The translations under genes and the position numbers were made by a program. Positions 1 to 8,681 of a DNA stretch of 64,000 nt are shown in pieces. This DNA comes from Roseiarcus fermentans. GTDB lineage: Bacteria; Pseudomonadota; Alphaproteobacteria; Rhizobiales; Beijerinckiaceae. The notes under the pieces were generated by a model that ran no database searches, was not told where the DNA came from, and saw only the letters and a list, made by a program, of their open reading frames with translations. The stretch covers positions 1 through 64,000 of the forward strand of contig NZ_QNRK01000020.1 in NCBI RefSeq assembly GCF_003315135.1. The letters are read 5' to 3'. The stretch's first letter is position 1. Every line of letters begins with the position of its first letter.

Positions 1-199
1 GCCGCGTCGTCAGCGTCGCAGCGCGCCGCTCGACCGCGCTCGTATTCACCCCAACGCTCTCGAACCACGACGGATCGAGCCGAACGCCGGGATTGACCGG
101 AGAGTTGTGGCGTTTCGCCAATACGGGATCGGTCAGGGTGTTCACGTTGGCCTCACGCTCCTGAAGAAACGGATGTTGATGGACGAAATCCCGGATCAT
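1..199 (-). CDS. deoC: Deoxyribose-phosphate aldolase, N-terminal part, runs off the left edge
   Basis: This reading frame opens with ATG at 199 and stays open for 66 codons to the window edge. The stretch VNTSAVERRAATL, followed by TTR, resembles the start of the longer DeoC class common in alphaproteobacteria. Those enzymes cleave deoxyribose 5-phosphate or related sugar phosphates by a Schiff-base lysine, which lies outside the window. Its start overlaps the stop of the SorC regulator by four bases (ATGA), so it is probably translationally coupled and the last visible gene of the leftward sugar operon. Family homologues usually begin a few residues before the NPG motif, so the first 30 or so residues may be an extension. 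The identification rests on remembered family sequence. Confidence 0.6.
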   Translation of the reverse strand, partial: MIRDFVHQHPFLQEREANVNTLTDPVLAKRHNSPVNPGVRLDPSWFESVGVNTSAVERRAATLTTR

Positions 200-1185
200 G
201 ACGCGGCCTCGAGAAGCGCCAGCGCGGTTCGTTCGTCGATGACCAGAACATTCACGCAACCCGTGCGAAGCGCGGCGCGCACGATGGCGAGCTTCTCCTG
301 TCCGGCGGCCACGCCGATCGAAATATCCCGTCCCGCGCAGTCGCGCAGCTCGATGCCGATGGTGCGGGAGTCGAGTTCGCGATCGACGATCTCGCCCTTC
401 TCGTTCAGGAAACGACTGAAAATGTCGCCGACGGCGCCCCTGGCCTTGAGCGCCGTCTGCTCGTCCGGCGTGATGAAGCCGGACTGGACCAGAACGGAGT
501 CGGGCGCCATGGCCCCCATCCCGAAACAGATCACCGGCGCGCGGCGCCCCAGCGCGAGCACGCTGGCGATGGTCGGATCCCGCTCGAGCGCGAGGCGGGT
601 CTCGGCCTGCCCGAGGATGGCCGGCACCGGAAGCAGCGTCGCGGCGCCGTTCGCCGATCGCGCGAAAAGCTCCGCCGTGTTGTCGGAGCTCGTGGACCGA
701 GACCGGATGTTCATCGCCCCGTTGAGCAGGACGATTTCCGCGCCCTCGCTCCAGAATGGAGGCAGCCGCCGCGCGACAGCGTTCATCGTCCGACCCCAGG
801 AGATGCCGATCAGCGGCGTCGGACCGAGCGCCGCGATGAACTGCGCCGCGGCCTGGGCGACGCCTGCGAGCGCGACCGCCGGATCGTCATAGGGAGGACG
901 CGCGACGACAGCCTCCTTGAGGCCGAAACGCCTCTGCAAGCGGCTTTCGACCTCGGGGCTGCGCGCCGCCCGGGGCAGGATCTCGATGCGGACGATCCCG
1001 GCCTCGCGCGCGTCGTTGAGCAGGCGCCGCGCCTGCCAACGGGTCAGCCCCATGTCTTTCGCCAGGTCGCCGATCGTCATGTCCAGGTCGTAGTAGCGCT
1101 TGGCCGCCTGAATCATCAGCGACTCGCGTTGGTCGGACGACAGGTCGCGGAAGCGGACGTCGCGCTCGAGGTCTTCAGTCGGCAC
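196..1185 (-). CDS. SorC/DeoR-type sugar-binding transcriptional regulator
   Basis: This 329-residue protein has an N-terminal helix-turn-helix (about residues 32-65, with LAKDMGLTRWQARRLL) followed by a SorC-type sugar-phosphate effector domain, the usual size and layout for the family. It probably senses a phosphorylated intermediate of the pathway and controls this operon. The start is GTG at 1185, chosen because GAGGGGA lies eight bases upstream inside the end of the preceding kinase gene. The two genes overlap by 11 bases, and its own stop overlaps the deoC start. Its operator may be the repeated TARCAAAWAT element in the 9651-9909 spacer, but that is inference. Confidence 0.85.
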   Translation of the reverse strand: MPTEDLERDVRFRDLSSDQRESLMIQAAKRYYDLDMTIGDLAKDMGLTRWQARRLLNDAREAGIVRIEILPRAARSPEVESRLQRRFGLKEAVVARPPYDDPAVALAGVAQAAAQFIAALGPTPLIGISWGRTMNAVARRLPPFWSEGAEIVLLNGAMNIRSRSTSSDNTAELFARSANGAATLLPVPAILGQAETRLALERDPTIASVLALGRRAPVICFGMGAMAPDSVLVQSGFITPDEQTALKARGAVGDIFSRFLNEKGEIVDRELDSRTIGIELRDCAGRDISIGVAAGQEKLAIVRAALRTGCVNVLVIDERTALALLEAAS

Positions 1186-2701
1186 GCGCGCGTCCCCTCA
1201 TCTGCCGGTCGGCCAGGCGGTGAAGGATCGGCGTGAGAAGCGCCGTCGCCTCCAGGTAGTCGGCCAGCAACTCGCGATAGCGTTCATGCGCTTCCCGATC
1301 CGGCTCGACGACGATCATCGGCTGCGACACGGCTTTCGCCGCGTCGTAGAGGGTCCTCGTCAGGCCCGCGCCGTTGGCGGCGCAGGCGACCGCTCCGAGA
1401 ATCGTCAGGTTGGCGTCCGGCAGCAGGTGCACCGGCACGCCCATCGCATCGACCGTCGCCTTCAGCCAGACCGGATTCCGGGCGTAGCCGCCCGAGGAGA
1501 CCACGCGCCGGCAGACCACGCCGAGTTCGCCCATGCGGCGCAGCACATTCGCGGACCCGAGGGCGACGCCCTCGACGGCGGCGCGATAGACCGCGGCGCG
1601 ATCGTGCCCGAGCGAAAGACCGAGGAACGCGCCGCGCAGCCGCGCGTCGCGATAGGGCGTACGATTGCCCATGAAATAGTCGAGCGACAGCAACCCGGCT
1701 CCGCCGACCGGCGCCGCTTCGGCCTTTCGCCACAGCGCTTCCAGCGCCGCTTCATCGAGCCCGAACATGTCGCTCGACACCCACGAGAGCACCGATCCCG
1801 CCGACACCTGGCCCGCCTCGACGAGCCAGCGGTCGTCGACCAGCGCGTGCGGATAGGGTCCCCAGAATCCGTCGACCGGCGTCTCTTGCGCGAGCTGGAA
1901 AAGCTGCACCGACGACGTTCCGCCGATCAGCAGGAGTTCGCCCGGCTCGATCGTATCGGCGCCCACCATGCCGATATGAGCGTCGATGCCGCCCTGGGCG
2001 AGCATCGGCCGATTGGGAAGACCGAGATGCTCGGCGGCCTGCCGCGACAGGCGCTCGATCGCTGCGCCGACCGGGTAAATCGCCCCCGGGAGTTTTGCCG
2101 CGAGGTCCGGCACGCCGAACTCGGCATAGAGCTCGTCCACGAACCGCTTGGCCGTCGAATCGTAATTCCACTTGCAGGTCGCGTTCATCCTGGAGCCGAC
2201 CCATCGCCCCGTCAGCCGGAAATTCACGTAGTCGAGGCATTCGCAGACGACGTCGGCCTCGGCGTAGGTCTCGGGCTCGGCGCCGGCGACCCACATCGCC
2301 TTGGGGACCAGCCATTCGGCCGCGTCTCCGCCTCCCGAACAGGACATGACCGGATGGCGGGACGCGGCCGTCCGCTCCGCTTCTGCGGCCGCGCGGCAGT
2401 CCATCCAGAGAAGCGCCGGCCGCAACGGAGTCCCGTCGCGCTTGCACACGACGACGGTCGACGCCGTCGTCGCGGCGCACACCCCCGCAACCTCTGGCGA
2501 CCCGAGGTCGCGCATCAGCGCGCGCGCCGCCTTGCCGAGCGCCTCCCACCAGTCGGGCGGCCACTGTTCCGCCCAGCCGGGCCGGGGATAGCGGGTGCCG
2601 TAACGGGCTTCGCGCTCGCCGAGCATGACGCGGCGATCGAGATCGAACGCACCGACCCGGACGCCTCCGGTGCCGAAGTCGAGGCCAAGCAACAGCGCCA
2701 T
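1175..2701 (-). CDS. FGGY-family carbohydrate kinase, ribulokinase-like
   Basis: This is a sugar kinase of the FGGY family with two actin-like ATPase halves. The N-terminal phosphate-binding motif LGLDFGTGGVRVGAFD, the substrate-side LLWMDCRA and the later GGIDAHIGMVGA and SSGGYARNPVWLK segments are all present. The CSGGGDAAEWLVPKAMW region is typical of pentulose (D-ribulose-type) kinases rather than glycerol kinases. ATG at 2701 is preferred over an in-frame GTG three codons upstream. It lies 22 bases after the alcohol dehydrogenase stop and overlaps the regulator gene. The exact ketose substrate cannot be read from sequence. Confidence 0.85.
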   Translation of the reverse strand: MALLLGLDFGTGGVRVGAFDLDRRVMLGEREARYGTRYPRPGWAEQWPPDWWEALGKAARALMRDLGSPEVAGVCAATTASTVVVCKRDGTPLRPALLWMDCRAAAEAERTAASRHPVMSCSGGGDAAEWLVPKAMWVAGAEPETYAEADVVCECLDYVNFRLTGRWVGSRMNATCKWNYDSTAKRFVDELYAEFGVPDLAAKLPGAIYPVGAAIERLSRQAAEHLGLPNRPMLAQGGIDAHIGMVGADTIEPGELLLIGGTSSVQLFQLAQETPVDGFWGPYPHALVDDRWLVEAGQVSAGSVLSWVSSDMFGLDEAALEALWRKAEAAPVGGAGLLSLDYFMGNRTPYRDARLRGAFLGLSLGHDRAAVYRAAVEGVALGSANVLRRMGELGVVCRRVVSSGGYARNPVWLKATVDAMGVPVHLLPDANLTILGAVACAANGAGLTRTLYDAAKAVSQPMIVVEPDREAHERYRELLADYLEATALLTPILHRLADRQMRGRARAD

Positions 2702-2723
2702 CACACCCACCCGCCCGCGGCCG

Positions 2724-3740
2724 TCAAGGCCGGAACATCACCTTGGAAAAGACCTCGTTTCGCCCCTTGATCGTCTCGAACATCCGCGGCAGTTCGTCGA
2801 GCGGCAATTCGTGCGAGATCATGAATTCCCACTTCAACGCGCCGTCGCAGAGCGCGGCCAGGGACACGGTCCACTCCTTGCCCGGGAACGGCGCGCTGAA
2901 GGAGTTCCAGGCCCCGTGCAGGGACACCTCCTGACGCAAGAGATGCTGGAAGGTCTTGTTGTCGAGCGGAATGTCGCCGACCGGAATCCCGATGAACACC
3001 ACATGCCCGCCCGGCCCGGCGAGGCGAACCGCGAGATTGACGGAGGACGGGACGCCCGCCGCCTCGATGACGAGATCGCAGGGCAGATCCGCGGCCGGTT
3101 CAGCCCCGGACAGGATCGTATGGGTGGCGCCGGCCTCGCGCGCCTGTGCGAGCTTCTCCTCGGCGACGTCGACCGCGACGACCTCCGTGCAGCCCATCAG
3201 CTTCATCCATTGGATCGCGAACAGTCCAATCGGCCCGCAACCGACGACCCCGCCGCGCTGGCCCATGGTCGGCGGCGCCTTCCAGACGGCGTGCAGCGCG
3301 ATCGAGGCCGGGTCGGTCATGGCGACCGCGCGCGGATCGGCGCCGGCGGGAGTCTTCAGCAGGTTTCCCACCGGAACGGCCACGAACTCGGCGTAAGCGC
3401 CGTCGCGGCGGCTGCCGAAATAGTCATAGTCGCGGCAGCGCGAGAAGTTTCCGGTGACGCATTGGTCGCAGACGCCGCACGGGATCAGCGGGGCGACGCC
3501 CACGAGATCGCCGACGTCGTAGCCTTCGACGGCGTCGCCGAGGCTGACGATGTGGCCGGAGAACTCGTGGCCGCAGACGAGCGGCATGCGGTGCGCGCCT
3601 TTGGTCAGGAGGCGCGGGATGTCGGATCCGCAGACGCCGACCGCCGCGACTTTCACCAGCGCCTCGCCGCGCTTGGGCGCGGGCCTTGCGACGTCCTCCA
3701 TTCGGATGTCGCCCGGCTTGTGCATCACGGCTGCGCGCAT
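2724..3740 (-). CDS. Zinc-dependent alcohol dehydrogenase (MDR family), polyol dehydrogenase-like
   Basis: This 338-residue medium-chain dehydrogenase resembles galactitol-1-phosphate and sorbitol dehydrogenases. Catalytic zinc ligands are visible at Cys37 (GVCGSD) and His58-Glu59 (GHEFSGH). The structural zinc loop is Cys88, Cys91, Cys94 and Cys102. The Rossmann motif GCGPIG falls at about residues 166-171, giving NAD(P) binding. It probably oxidises a polyol or polyol phosphate to a ketose in the catabolic operon. The start at 3740 has AGAGG nine bases upstream. The preceding SDR gene ends about 50 bases away. Confidence 0.88.
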   Translation of the reverse strand: MRAAVMHKPGDIRMEDVARPAPKRGEALVKVAAVGVCGSDIPRLLTKGAHRMPLVCGHEFSGHIVSLGDAVEGYDVGDLVGVAPLIPCGVCDQCVTGNFSRCRDYDYFGSRRDGAYAEFVAVPVGNLLKTPAGADPRAVAMTDPASIALHAVWKAPPTMGQRGGVVGCGPIGLFAIQWMKLMGCTEVVAVDVAEEKLAQAREAGATHTILSGAEPAADLPCDLVIEAAGVPSSVNLAVRLAGPGGHVVFIGIPVGDIPLDNKTFQHLLRQEVSLHGAWNSFSAPFPGKEWTVSLAALCDGALKWEFMISHELPLDELPRMFETIKGRNEVFSKVMFRP

Positions 3741-3791
3741 ATCGGAAACCTCTTCTTCTTGCGAGACACGAAAGAAAGGCGCTGCGCGCCG

Positions 3792-4550
3792 TCAAAAGCC
3801 GCTGACGACATAGCCGCCGTCGACCGGCAGCGTCGTCGCGGTGATGAACGCGGCCGCCGGCGAGCACAGGAACACCGTCGCGCCGACGAGGTCTTCGACC
3901 GTTCCCCAGCGCTTGAACGCCGACTTGGCGGCGATCTTGGCCGCCGGAACGGGGTCGTCCCACAACGCTTTCGTCATGTCGGTTTTGTGATAGCCGGGCG
4001 CGATCGCGTTCACCCGCACGCCCTCCGGGCCGAACCGGTGGGCGAGCGCCCTGGTCAGGCCGACGACCCCGGTTTTGCTCGCGCAATAGGCGGGAACGCC
4101 GTCATCGGCGAGAAAGCTCAGCATGGAGGCGAAATTGACGATCGCGCCGCGCGAGCGCGCCAGCAACGGCCGCGCCGCCATCGACAGGCGCATCACGCTG
4201 TTGAGATTCACGTCCATCACGTCGAGAAAGCCGTCCTCGTCGTACTCCTTTTCCGGCCTGGCGACACCGGCGCAGTTGATGAGGACGTCGAGCCGGTCGA
4301 GACCGCCGACGGTCGCGTCGACCGCCTTGCGGTCGCGCACGTCGAGCCGCTCGAAGCGCACCGACCTCGCGTCCGCGTCGGCCCGCGCCGCCTCGAGACG
4401 ATCGCCCGAGGCGCCGGTGGCGATCACCTCCGCTCCCAGTCGGGCGAAGGCTCGCGCGAGACAGAGGCCGATGCCGCTGGTGCCGCCGGAGACCAGGGCG
4501 CGTTTGCCGGCGAACAGCGCCGGCCGGAACGTTGCGAGGATCTCGTCCAT
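3792..4550 (-). CDS. SDR-family oxidoreductase
   Basis: A classical short-chain dehydrogenase of 252 residues. Cofactor motif SGGTSGIG is at residues 21-28, NCAG at 92-95, and the catalytic Ser142, Tyr155 and Lys159 (YCASK) are all present. The C-terminus (PVDGGYVVSGF) is typical of the family. It begins three bases after the upstream kinase stop, with AAGGATGACGG as ribosome-binding site, so both are co-transcribed. In this context it is likely a sugar or polyol dehydrogenase, but SDR substrate specificity cannot be predicted from motifs. Confidence 0.88.
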   Translation of the reverse strand: MDEILATFRPALFAGKRALVSGGTSGIGLCLARAFARLGAEVIATGASGDRLEAARADADARSVRFERLDVRDRKAVDATVGGLDRLDVLINCAGVARPEKEYDEDGFLDVMDVNLNSVMRLSMAARPLLARSRGAIVNFASMLSFLADDGVPAYCASKTGVVGLTRALAHRFGPEGVRVNAIAPGYHKTDMTKALWDDPVPAAKIAAKSAFKRWGTVEDLVGATVFLCSPAAAFITATTLPVDGGYVVSGF

Positions 4551-4553
4551 CCG

Positions 4554-6086
4554 TCATCCTTCCTTTCCGTGGCCAGGCCTCGTCGCGCCGGAGAGCGCGT
4601 CGAGGTCGTCGTAAAGCGCCTGCGCATGCGCATAGAGCTTGTCGAACACCGGCTGCATGCGGGCGTAGACCTCGACCCATTCGGGATCGGGCCGCACTTC
4701 GTTGACGTGGCGCACGTAAGCGCCGGCCGCGTCTTCGAGCCGCGAAAATCGGCCGATCGCCGTCGCCGCAATCGCCGCGCAGCCGATGACGCCGCATTCG
4801 GGCTCCTCGGGGACGACGATCGGGACCCCGTAGACGCTCGCCTTGATCTTCAGCCACAGTTCGCTTCTCGCCCCGCCTCCGGAGGCGATGACCCTCTCGA
4901 GCTTTCGCTCCGCGGCATGCTCCATGATCCGCAGGTGGCGCGCCGCGGCGAAGGCGACGCCTTCCAGGACGGCGCGGTGCAGGTGGGAGAGGCCGTGAGC
5001 GGCGCCGAGGCCGAAGAACTGCGCCCGCGCGTTGCGGTGCGCGCCGAGCCGTTCGCCCGTCAGATAGGGCAGGAAGAACAGGGCGTCCGATCCCGCCGGC
5101 GCGGACGCTGCGCGCTTCGTCATTTCGTCGTAGCCGAGCGCCTTGTCGTGAAACGCGCGGCGCGCCCATCGCATCGCGTCGCCGCCCGTCTCGAGCAGCA
5201 CGAACGGGCCCCAGTGGCCTTCGATCGTGGCGACGTTGCAGATCTCGGGGTCGAACAGCGGCGCGTCGGCGATCAGGGTCAGAATGCAGGACGTGCCCGT
5301 CACGTCGGAGGCGAGCCCGGGGCGGCAGACGCCCGATCCCAGAAGCGCCACCGGATAGTCGGCCCCGCCGACGAGCACCGGCGTGCCTTCCTGCAGCCCC
5401 GTCTCCGCGGCCGCGGCCCTGGTGATCGAACCGAGAATGTCGATCGGCTCGCGGATCGGCGGCAGCTTGGCGCGATCGACGCCCAGAAGGTCGATCATCG
5501 TCTCGGACCAGCGGCGGGTGCGCGGATTCATCAGGAAGCTGCACGAGGCGTCGCCGGTATCCATGGCGATCGCGCCGGTCAGGCGAAGATTGATGAAGTC
5601 CTTCGGCATGAGCACGGTTCGCGCGGCCGCGTAGGCGGCAGGGTCGTTGTCGCGCAGCCACATCAACTTGAAGCCGGGCCAGGCGGGAGTCGGCGGATTG
5701 CCGCATTCGGCGAGCCAGGCGGACGCCCCGTGCGTCCGTTCGAAATCGGCGACCACGGCCGCCGTCCGCTTGTCGTTCCAGAGCGGGGCCGATTCGCGGG
5801 TCGGGCGTCCCGCCTCGTCGACGAGCACGGTCGCGTGCATCTGTCCGCAGGCGCAGACCGCCGCGATCCGGGCGCGTGCGTCGGGAACCGCCGCGAGCGT
5901 TTCGCGGATGGCGGCGGCGACGCCGGCCCACCAGTCGAGCGGGCGCTGCTCGGCCCAACCGAAGTGCGGCACCGTCTGATCGTGCTCGCGGGCCGCGATA
6001 TGCAGGATCACGCCGACGCGGTCGACCAGGGCGGCCCGGACGCTGCCCGTGCCGACGTCGATGGAGAGGGTGAGGTCGCGGGTCAC
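4554..6086 (-). CDS. FGGY-family carbohydrate kinase, xylulokinase-like
   Basis: This is a second FGGY kinase of 510 residues, clearly distinct from the one at 1175-2701. The phosphate-binding motif LSIDVGTGSVRAALVD starts the protein. PLWNDKRTAAV, GGADYPVALLGSG and ASGGGARSELWLK mark the substrate and second ATP-binding regions, in a xylulokinase-like pattern. The start is GTG at 6086, with GGGAGA about seven bases upstream. Two kinases in one operon suggest two different phosphorylated intermediates, or convergent use of two related sugars. Confidence 0.87.
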   Translation of the reverse strand: MTRDLTLSIDVGTGSVRAALVDRVGVILHIAAREHDQTVPHFGWAEQRPLDWWAGVAAAIRETLAAVPDARARIAAVCACGQMHATVLVDEAGRPTRESAPLWNDKRTAAVVADFERTHGASAWLAECGNPPTPAWPGFKLMWLRDNDPAAYAAARTVLMPKDFINLRLTGAIAMDTGDASCSFLMNPRTRRWSETMIDLLGVDRAKLPPIREPIDILGSITRAAAAETGLQEGTPVLVGGADYPVALLGSGVCRPGLASDVTGTSCILTLIADAPLFDPEICNVATIEGHWGPFVLLETGGDAMRWARRAFHDKALGYDEMTKRAASAPAGSDALFFLPYLTGERLGAHRNARAQFFGLGAAHGLSHLHRAVLEGVAFAAARHLRIMEHAAERKLERVIASGGGARSELWLKIKASVYGVPIVVPEEPECGVIGCAAIAATAIGRFSRLEDAAGAYVRHVNEVRPDPEWVEVYARMQPVFDKLYAHAQALYDDLDALSGATRPGHGKEG

Positions 6087-6107
6087 GGCGTCGTCTCCCG
6101 GGGCCGA

Positions 6108-7097
6108 TCAGCGCTTCAACGATCCGGCGCTGTATTGAATCAGCATGGCGATGACGATGATGAGACCCATGTAGACCTGCTGATGGTATCCCGGCACGCC
6201 GGCCAGATTCATGATGTTGGCGATCATGCCCATGACGAGGGCGCCGAGCAGCGTGTTGATGACCCCGCCGCGGCCGCCCATCAGGCTCGCCCCGCCGATC
6301 ACCACCGCCGCGATGACGTTGAGCTCCGCGCCGACGCCGACCTGCGCGGAGCCGACGCCCGTGCGGCTCGTCGAAATGATTCCGGCGACCGCGGCGAGCG
6401 CGCCCGAAATGACGTAGACGGCGAGGACATAGCGCGGCACCGCGATCCCGGAGAGGCGCACCGCTTCCTCGTTCGATCCGATCGCCTTGATGATCCGCCC
6501 GAACCGGGTGAAATTGAGCACGACGCCGCCGGCGAGAAACACGGCGAACATCAGAATCACCGGCTCCGGCAAGCCGAGGAAGAACCCGGATCCGAAATCG
6601 GCGAGCGCGTCGCCGCCGTCTCCGATCGGAATCGGCCGGCCGGCCGAAATGATCAGCGAGAGCCCGCGCGCAATCGCCATCATCGCGAGCGACATCACGA
6701 AGGACGGCAGGCGCAGATAGGCGACGAACGCCCCCGTCACGAGCCCGCAAACCGCGCCGCTGACGATCACGAGAGCGACGCTGGTCGCCACGCCGTAGCC
6801 GGAAAAGGCGATGAAGTAAGCGCTCAGCACGCACCCGAGCGAGGCGACCGATCCGACGGACAGGTCGATGCCTCTCGTCAAGATGACGTACAGCATCCCG
6901 ACGGCCATAATGCCGGCGCCCGACGCGACCTGACGCAAGACGTTGAGGATGTTGGGCTTGGTCAGGAAGCTCGGCGACCAGATCGACGCGGCGACCACGA
7001 GCGCGAGGAAGATCCCCAGGGTCCCGAATCTCTGGATGAAGCCGGCAAAGTCGAACCTGCGCTTTTCCTGCGCCACCGCCTCGGTCACCGCAGTCAT
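6108..7097 (-). CDS. Sugar ABC transporter permease, RbsC-like
   Basis: A 329-residue polytopic inner-membrane protein of the ribose/galactose permease type (BPD_transp_2), with many hydrophobic segments and the conserved DLSVGSVASLGCVLSAYF and GGASLMGGRGGVINTLLGA loops. It forms the channel of the importer encoded with the ATPase at 7102-8604 and the binding protein at 8682-9650. I place the start at ATG 7097, giving MTAVTEAVAQ, four bases past the ATPase stop. An upstream in-frame start at 7163 would overlap the ATPase gene and add an Arg-rich stretch not expected in the family. Confidence 0.9.
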   Translation of the reverse strand: MTAVTEAVAQEKRRFDFAGFIQRFGTLGIFLALVVAASIWSPSFLTKPNILNVLRQVASGAGIMAVGMLYVILTRGIDLSVGSVASLGCVLSAYFIAFSGYGVATSVALVIVSGAVCGLVTGAFVAYLRLPSFVMSLAMMAIARGLSLIISAGRPIPIGDGGDALADFGSGFFLGLPEPVILMFAVFLAGGVVLNFTRFGRIIKAIGSNEEAVRLSGIAVPRYVLAVYVISGALAAVAGIISTSRTGVGSAQVGVGAELNVIAAVVIGGASLMGGRGGVINTLLGALVMGMIANIMNLAGVPGYHQQVYMGLIIVIAMLIQYSAGSLKR

Positions 7098-7101
7098 GGT
7101 T

Positions 7102-8604
7102 TCACGCGCCTTCCGTTTGCTGCGTCCGCCGCGCGAACGCCAGGGAGAGGAGGTTCTCCTCACTATAGTCCGGCGGCGCCAGTTCGCCGCGCAACTCGCC
7201 CTCGCCCATCACCAGCACGCGATCGCAAAGGCCGAACAACTCCTGGTGCTCGGAAGAGATGATGAGCACGGCCTTGCCCTGTTCGGCGAGCTTGAGGACG
7301 ATGCCGTAGATTTCGCTCTTCGCCCCGACGTCGACGCCGCGCGTGGGCTCGTCGAGGATGATCACGTCTCCGCCGGCGTGAAACCACTTGGCCAGCACGA
7401 CCTTTTGCTGGTTGCCGCCGGACAGGCTCGACACCGGCGCGTCGATATGCGCGGCCTTCAGCTTGAGGCTCGCGCCCAGCTCCGTGACCATCTGTCGTTC
7501 GAGCCCGAATTTCAGGAACCCGAGCCCGTTCACGACGGCGGACAGGCGCGCCATCGTCGCGTTGACGCGGATCGGCGCGTCGATGACCACGCCGTGCAGC
7601 TTGCGATCCTCGGGCACGAGGCAAACGCCGGCCTCGACGGCCTCCTTCGGCGTTCGCACCCGAGCCTCCTCGCCGTTGACGACGATCGTGCCGCTTTCCC
7701 TCGCGTCCGCTCCGAAAATCACCCGGGCGACTTCGGTTCGACCGGAGCCGACGAGACCGCCGAGGCCGACGATCTCGCCCGCGCGGACCGAAAAGCTGAC
7801 GTCGCGCACGAGCCGCCCCGAGCGCAAATGACGCGCCTCGAGCCGCGCCGCGCCGATCTTGCGCGGCCTCTTCTCCGGGAACAGCGCCGCAATCGGCCGT
7901 CCGACCATCATGCGAATGGCCTCGTCGATCGTCAGGTCGCTTGCCGCTTTCGTTCCGACGACCTGGCCGTCCTTCATCACCGTCACCCGATCGGCGATGC
8001 TCAGAACTTCCTCGAGCCGATGAGAGATGTAGATGACGCCGACGCCGTCGGCGCGCAGCTTGGCGATGATCGCATGCAGCCGCTCGGCGTCCTGCGTCGA
8101 AAGCACCGCGGTCGGCTCGTCGAACACGATGATCTTGAGCTTGCGCGACAGCGCCTTCGCGATCTCGACGACCTGCTGATGCGCCACCGCGAGGCTGCTG
8201 ACGCGCCGCGCCGGATCGATGTCGAAACCCAGCGCGTCGATCAACTCCTTCGCCCGCCTGCGCAGCGCGCCCCAGGAGATGACTCGCGACAGGTCGCCGA
8301 GGAAGATGTTCTCGGCGACCGAAAGGTCCGGGGCGAGCGCGAGTTCCTGGTGGATGATCGCGATGCCGTGCGCTCGCGCCGCGCGCGGGTTGCGGAAGTC
8401 GACCCGCTCGCCGTCGAGACGGATTTCGCCCGAACTCGGCGCCATCTCTCCGCCGAGCACGCGCATGAGCGTGGACTTGCCGGCTCCATTCTCGCCGATC
8501 AGGGCGTGCGTCTCGCCTGAGCGCAGGTCGAAGTCGACCCCGCGCAGGGCGCGCACGCCGCCGAAGGACTTGGTGATTGCCGTGAGCCGGGCGAGTTCGG
8601 CCAT
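7102..8604 (-). CDS. Sugar ABC transporter ATP-binding protein, RbsA/MglA-like (two ATPase domains)
   Basis: A 500-residue tandem ATPase. The first domain has Walker A GENGAGKST and Walker B IIVFDEPTAVLS. The second domain has a degenerate P-loop (GLVGSGRTEV), signature SLSGGNQQKV and Walker B VIILDEPTRGVD, the asymmetric arrangement usual for pentose/hexose importers of this class. It energises uptake through the adjacent permease. It is separated from the binding-protein gene by 77 bases that contain a GC-rich hairpin. Confidence 0.93.
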   Translation of the reverse strand: MAELARLTAITKSFGGVRALRGVDFDLRSGETHALIGENGAGKSTLMRVLGGEMAPSSGEIRLDGERVDFRNPRAARAHGIAIIHQELALAPDLSVAENIFLGDLSRVISWGALRRRAKELIDALGFDIDPARRVSSLAVAHQQVVEIAKALSRKLKIIVFDEPTAVLSTQDAERLHAIIAKLRADGVGVIYISHRLEEVLSIADRVTVMKDGQVVGTKAASDLTIDEAIRMMVGRPIAALFPEKRPRKIGAARLEARHLRSGRLVRDVSFSVRAGEIVGLGGLVGSGRTEVARVIFGADARESGTIVVNGEEARVRTPKEAVEAGVCLVPEDRKLHGVVIDAPIRVNATMARLSAVVNGLGFLKFGLERQMVTELGASLKLKAAHIDAPVSSLSGGNQQKVVLAKWFHAGGDVIILDEPTRGVDVGAKSEIYGIVLKLAEQGKAVLIISSEHQELFGLCDRVLVMGEGELRGELAPPDYSEENLLSLAFARRTQQTEGA

Positions 8605-8627
8605 GACGCTCTCGCAAGAAGACTGCC

Positions 8628-8649
8628 GCGGCGGGCGTCAACCCGCCGC
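8628..8649 (-). promoter_or_regulatory. Intercistronic hairpin after the binding-protein gene
   Basis: The spacer between the binding-protein stop and the ATPase start holds a perfect 7-8 bp GC stem (CGGCGGG / CCCGCCG) around a six-base loop. There is no T-run, so it is not an obvious terminator. Hairpins in this position often stabilise the upstream mRNA 3' end and raise binding-protein levels over the membrane components. That role is inferred here. Confidence 0.5.
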
Positions 8650-8681
8650 CGGACATAGGGCGTGCGCTCAGTCGGACGTGC

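Noticed and set aside
2625-7262. A 1545-codon plus-strand frame opposite the sugar kinases and transporter
   Set aside because: Arg/Asp/Gly-rich antisense translation with no domain, lying across seven well-supported minus-strand genes. It is a third-position GC artefact, like similar frames at 1220-2770, 4102-6834, 13851-15050 and 37190-39412.
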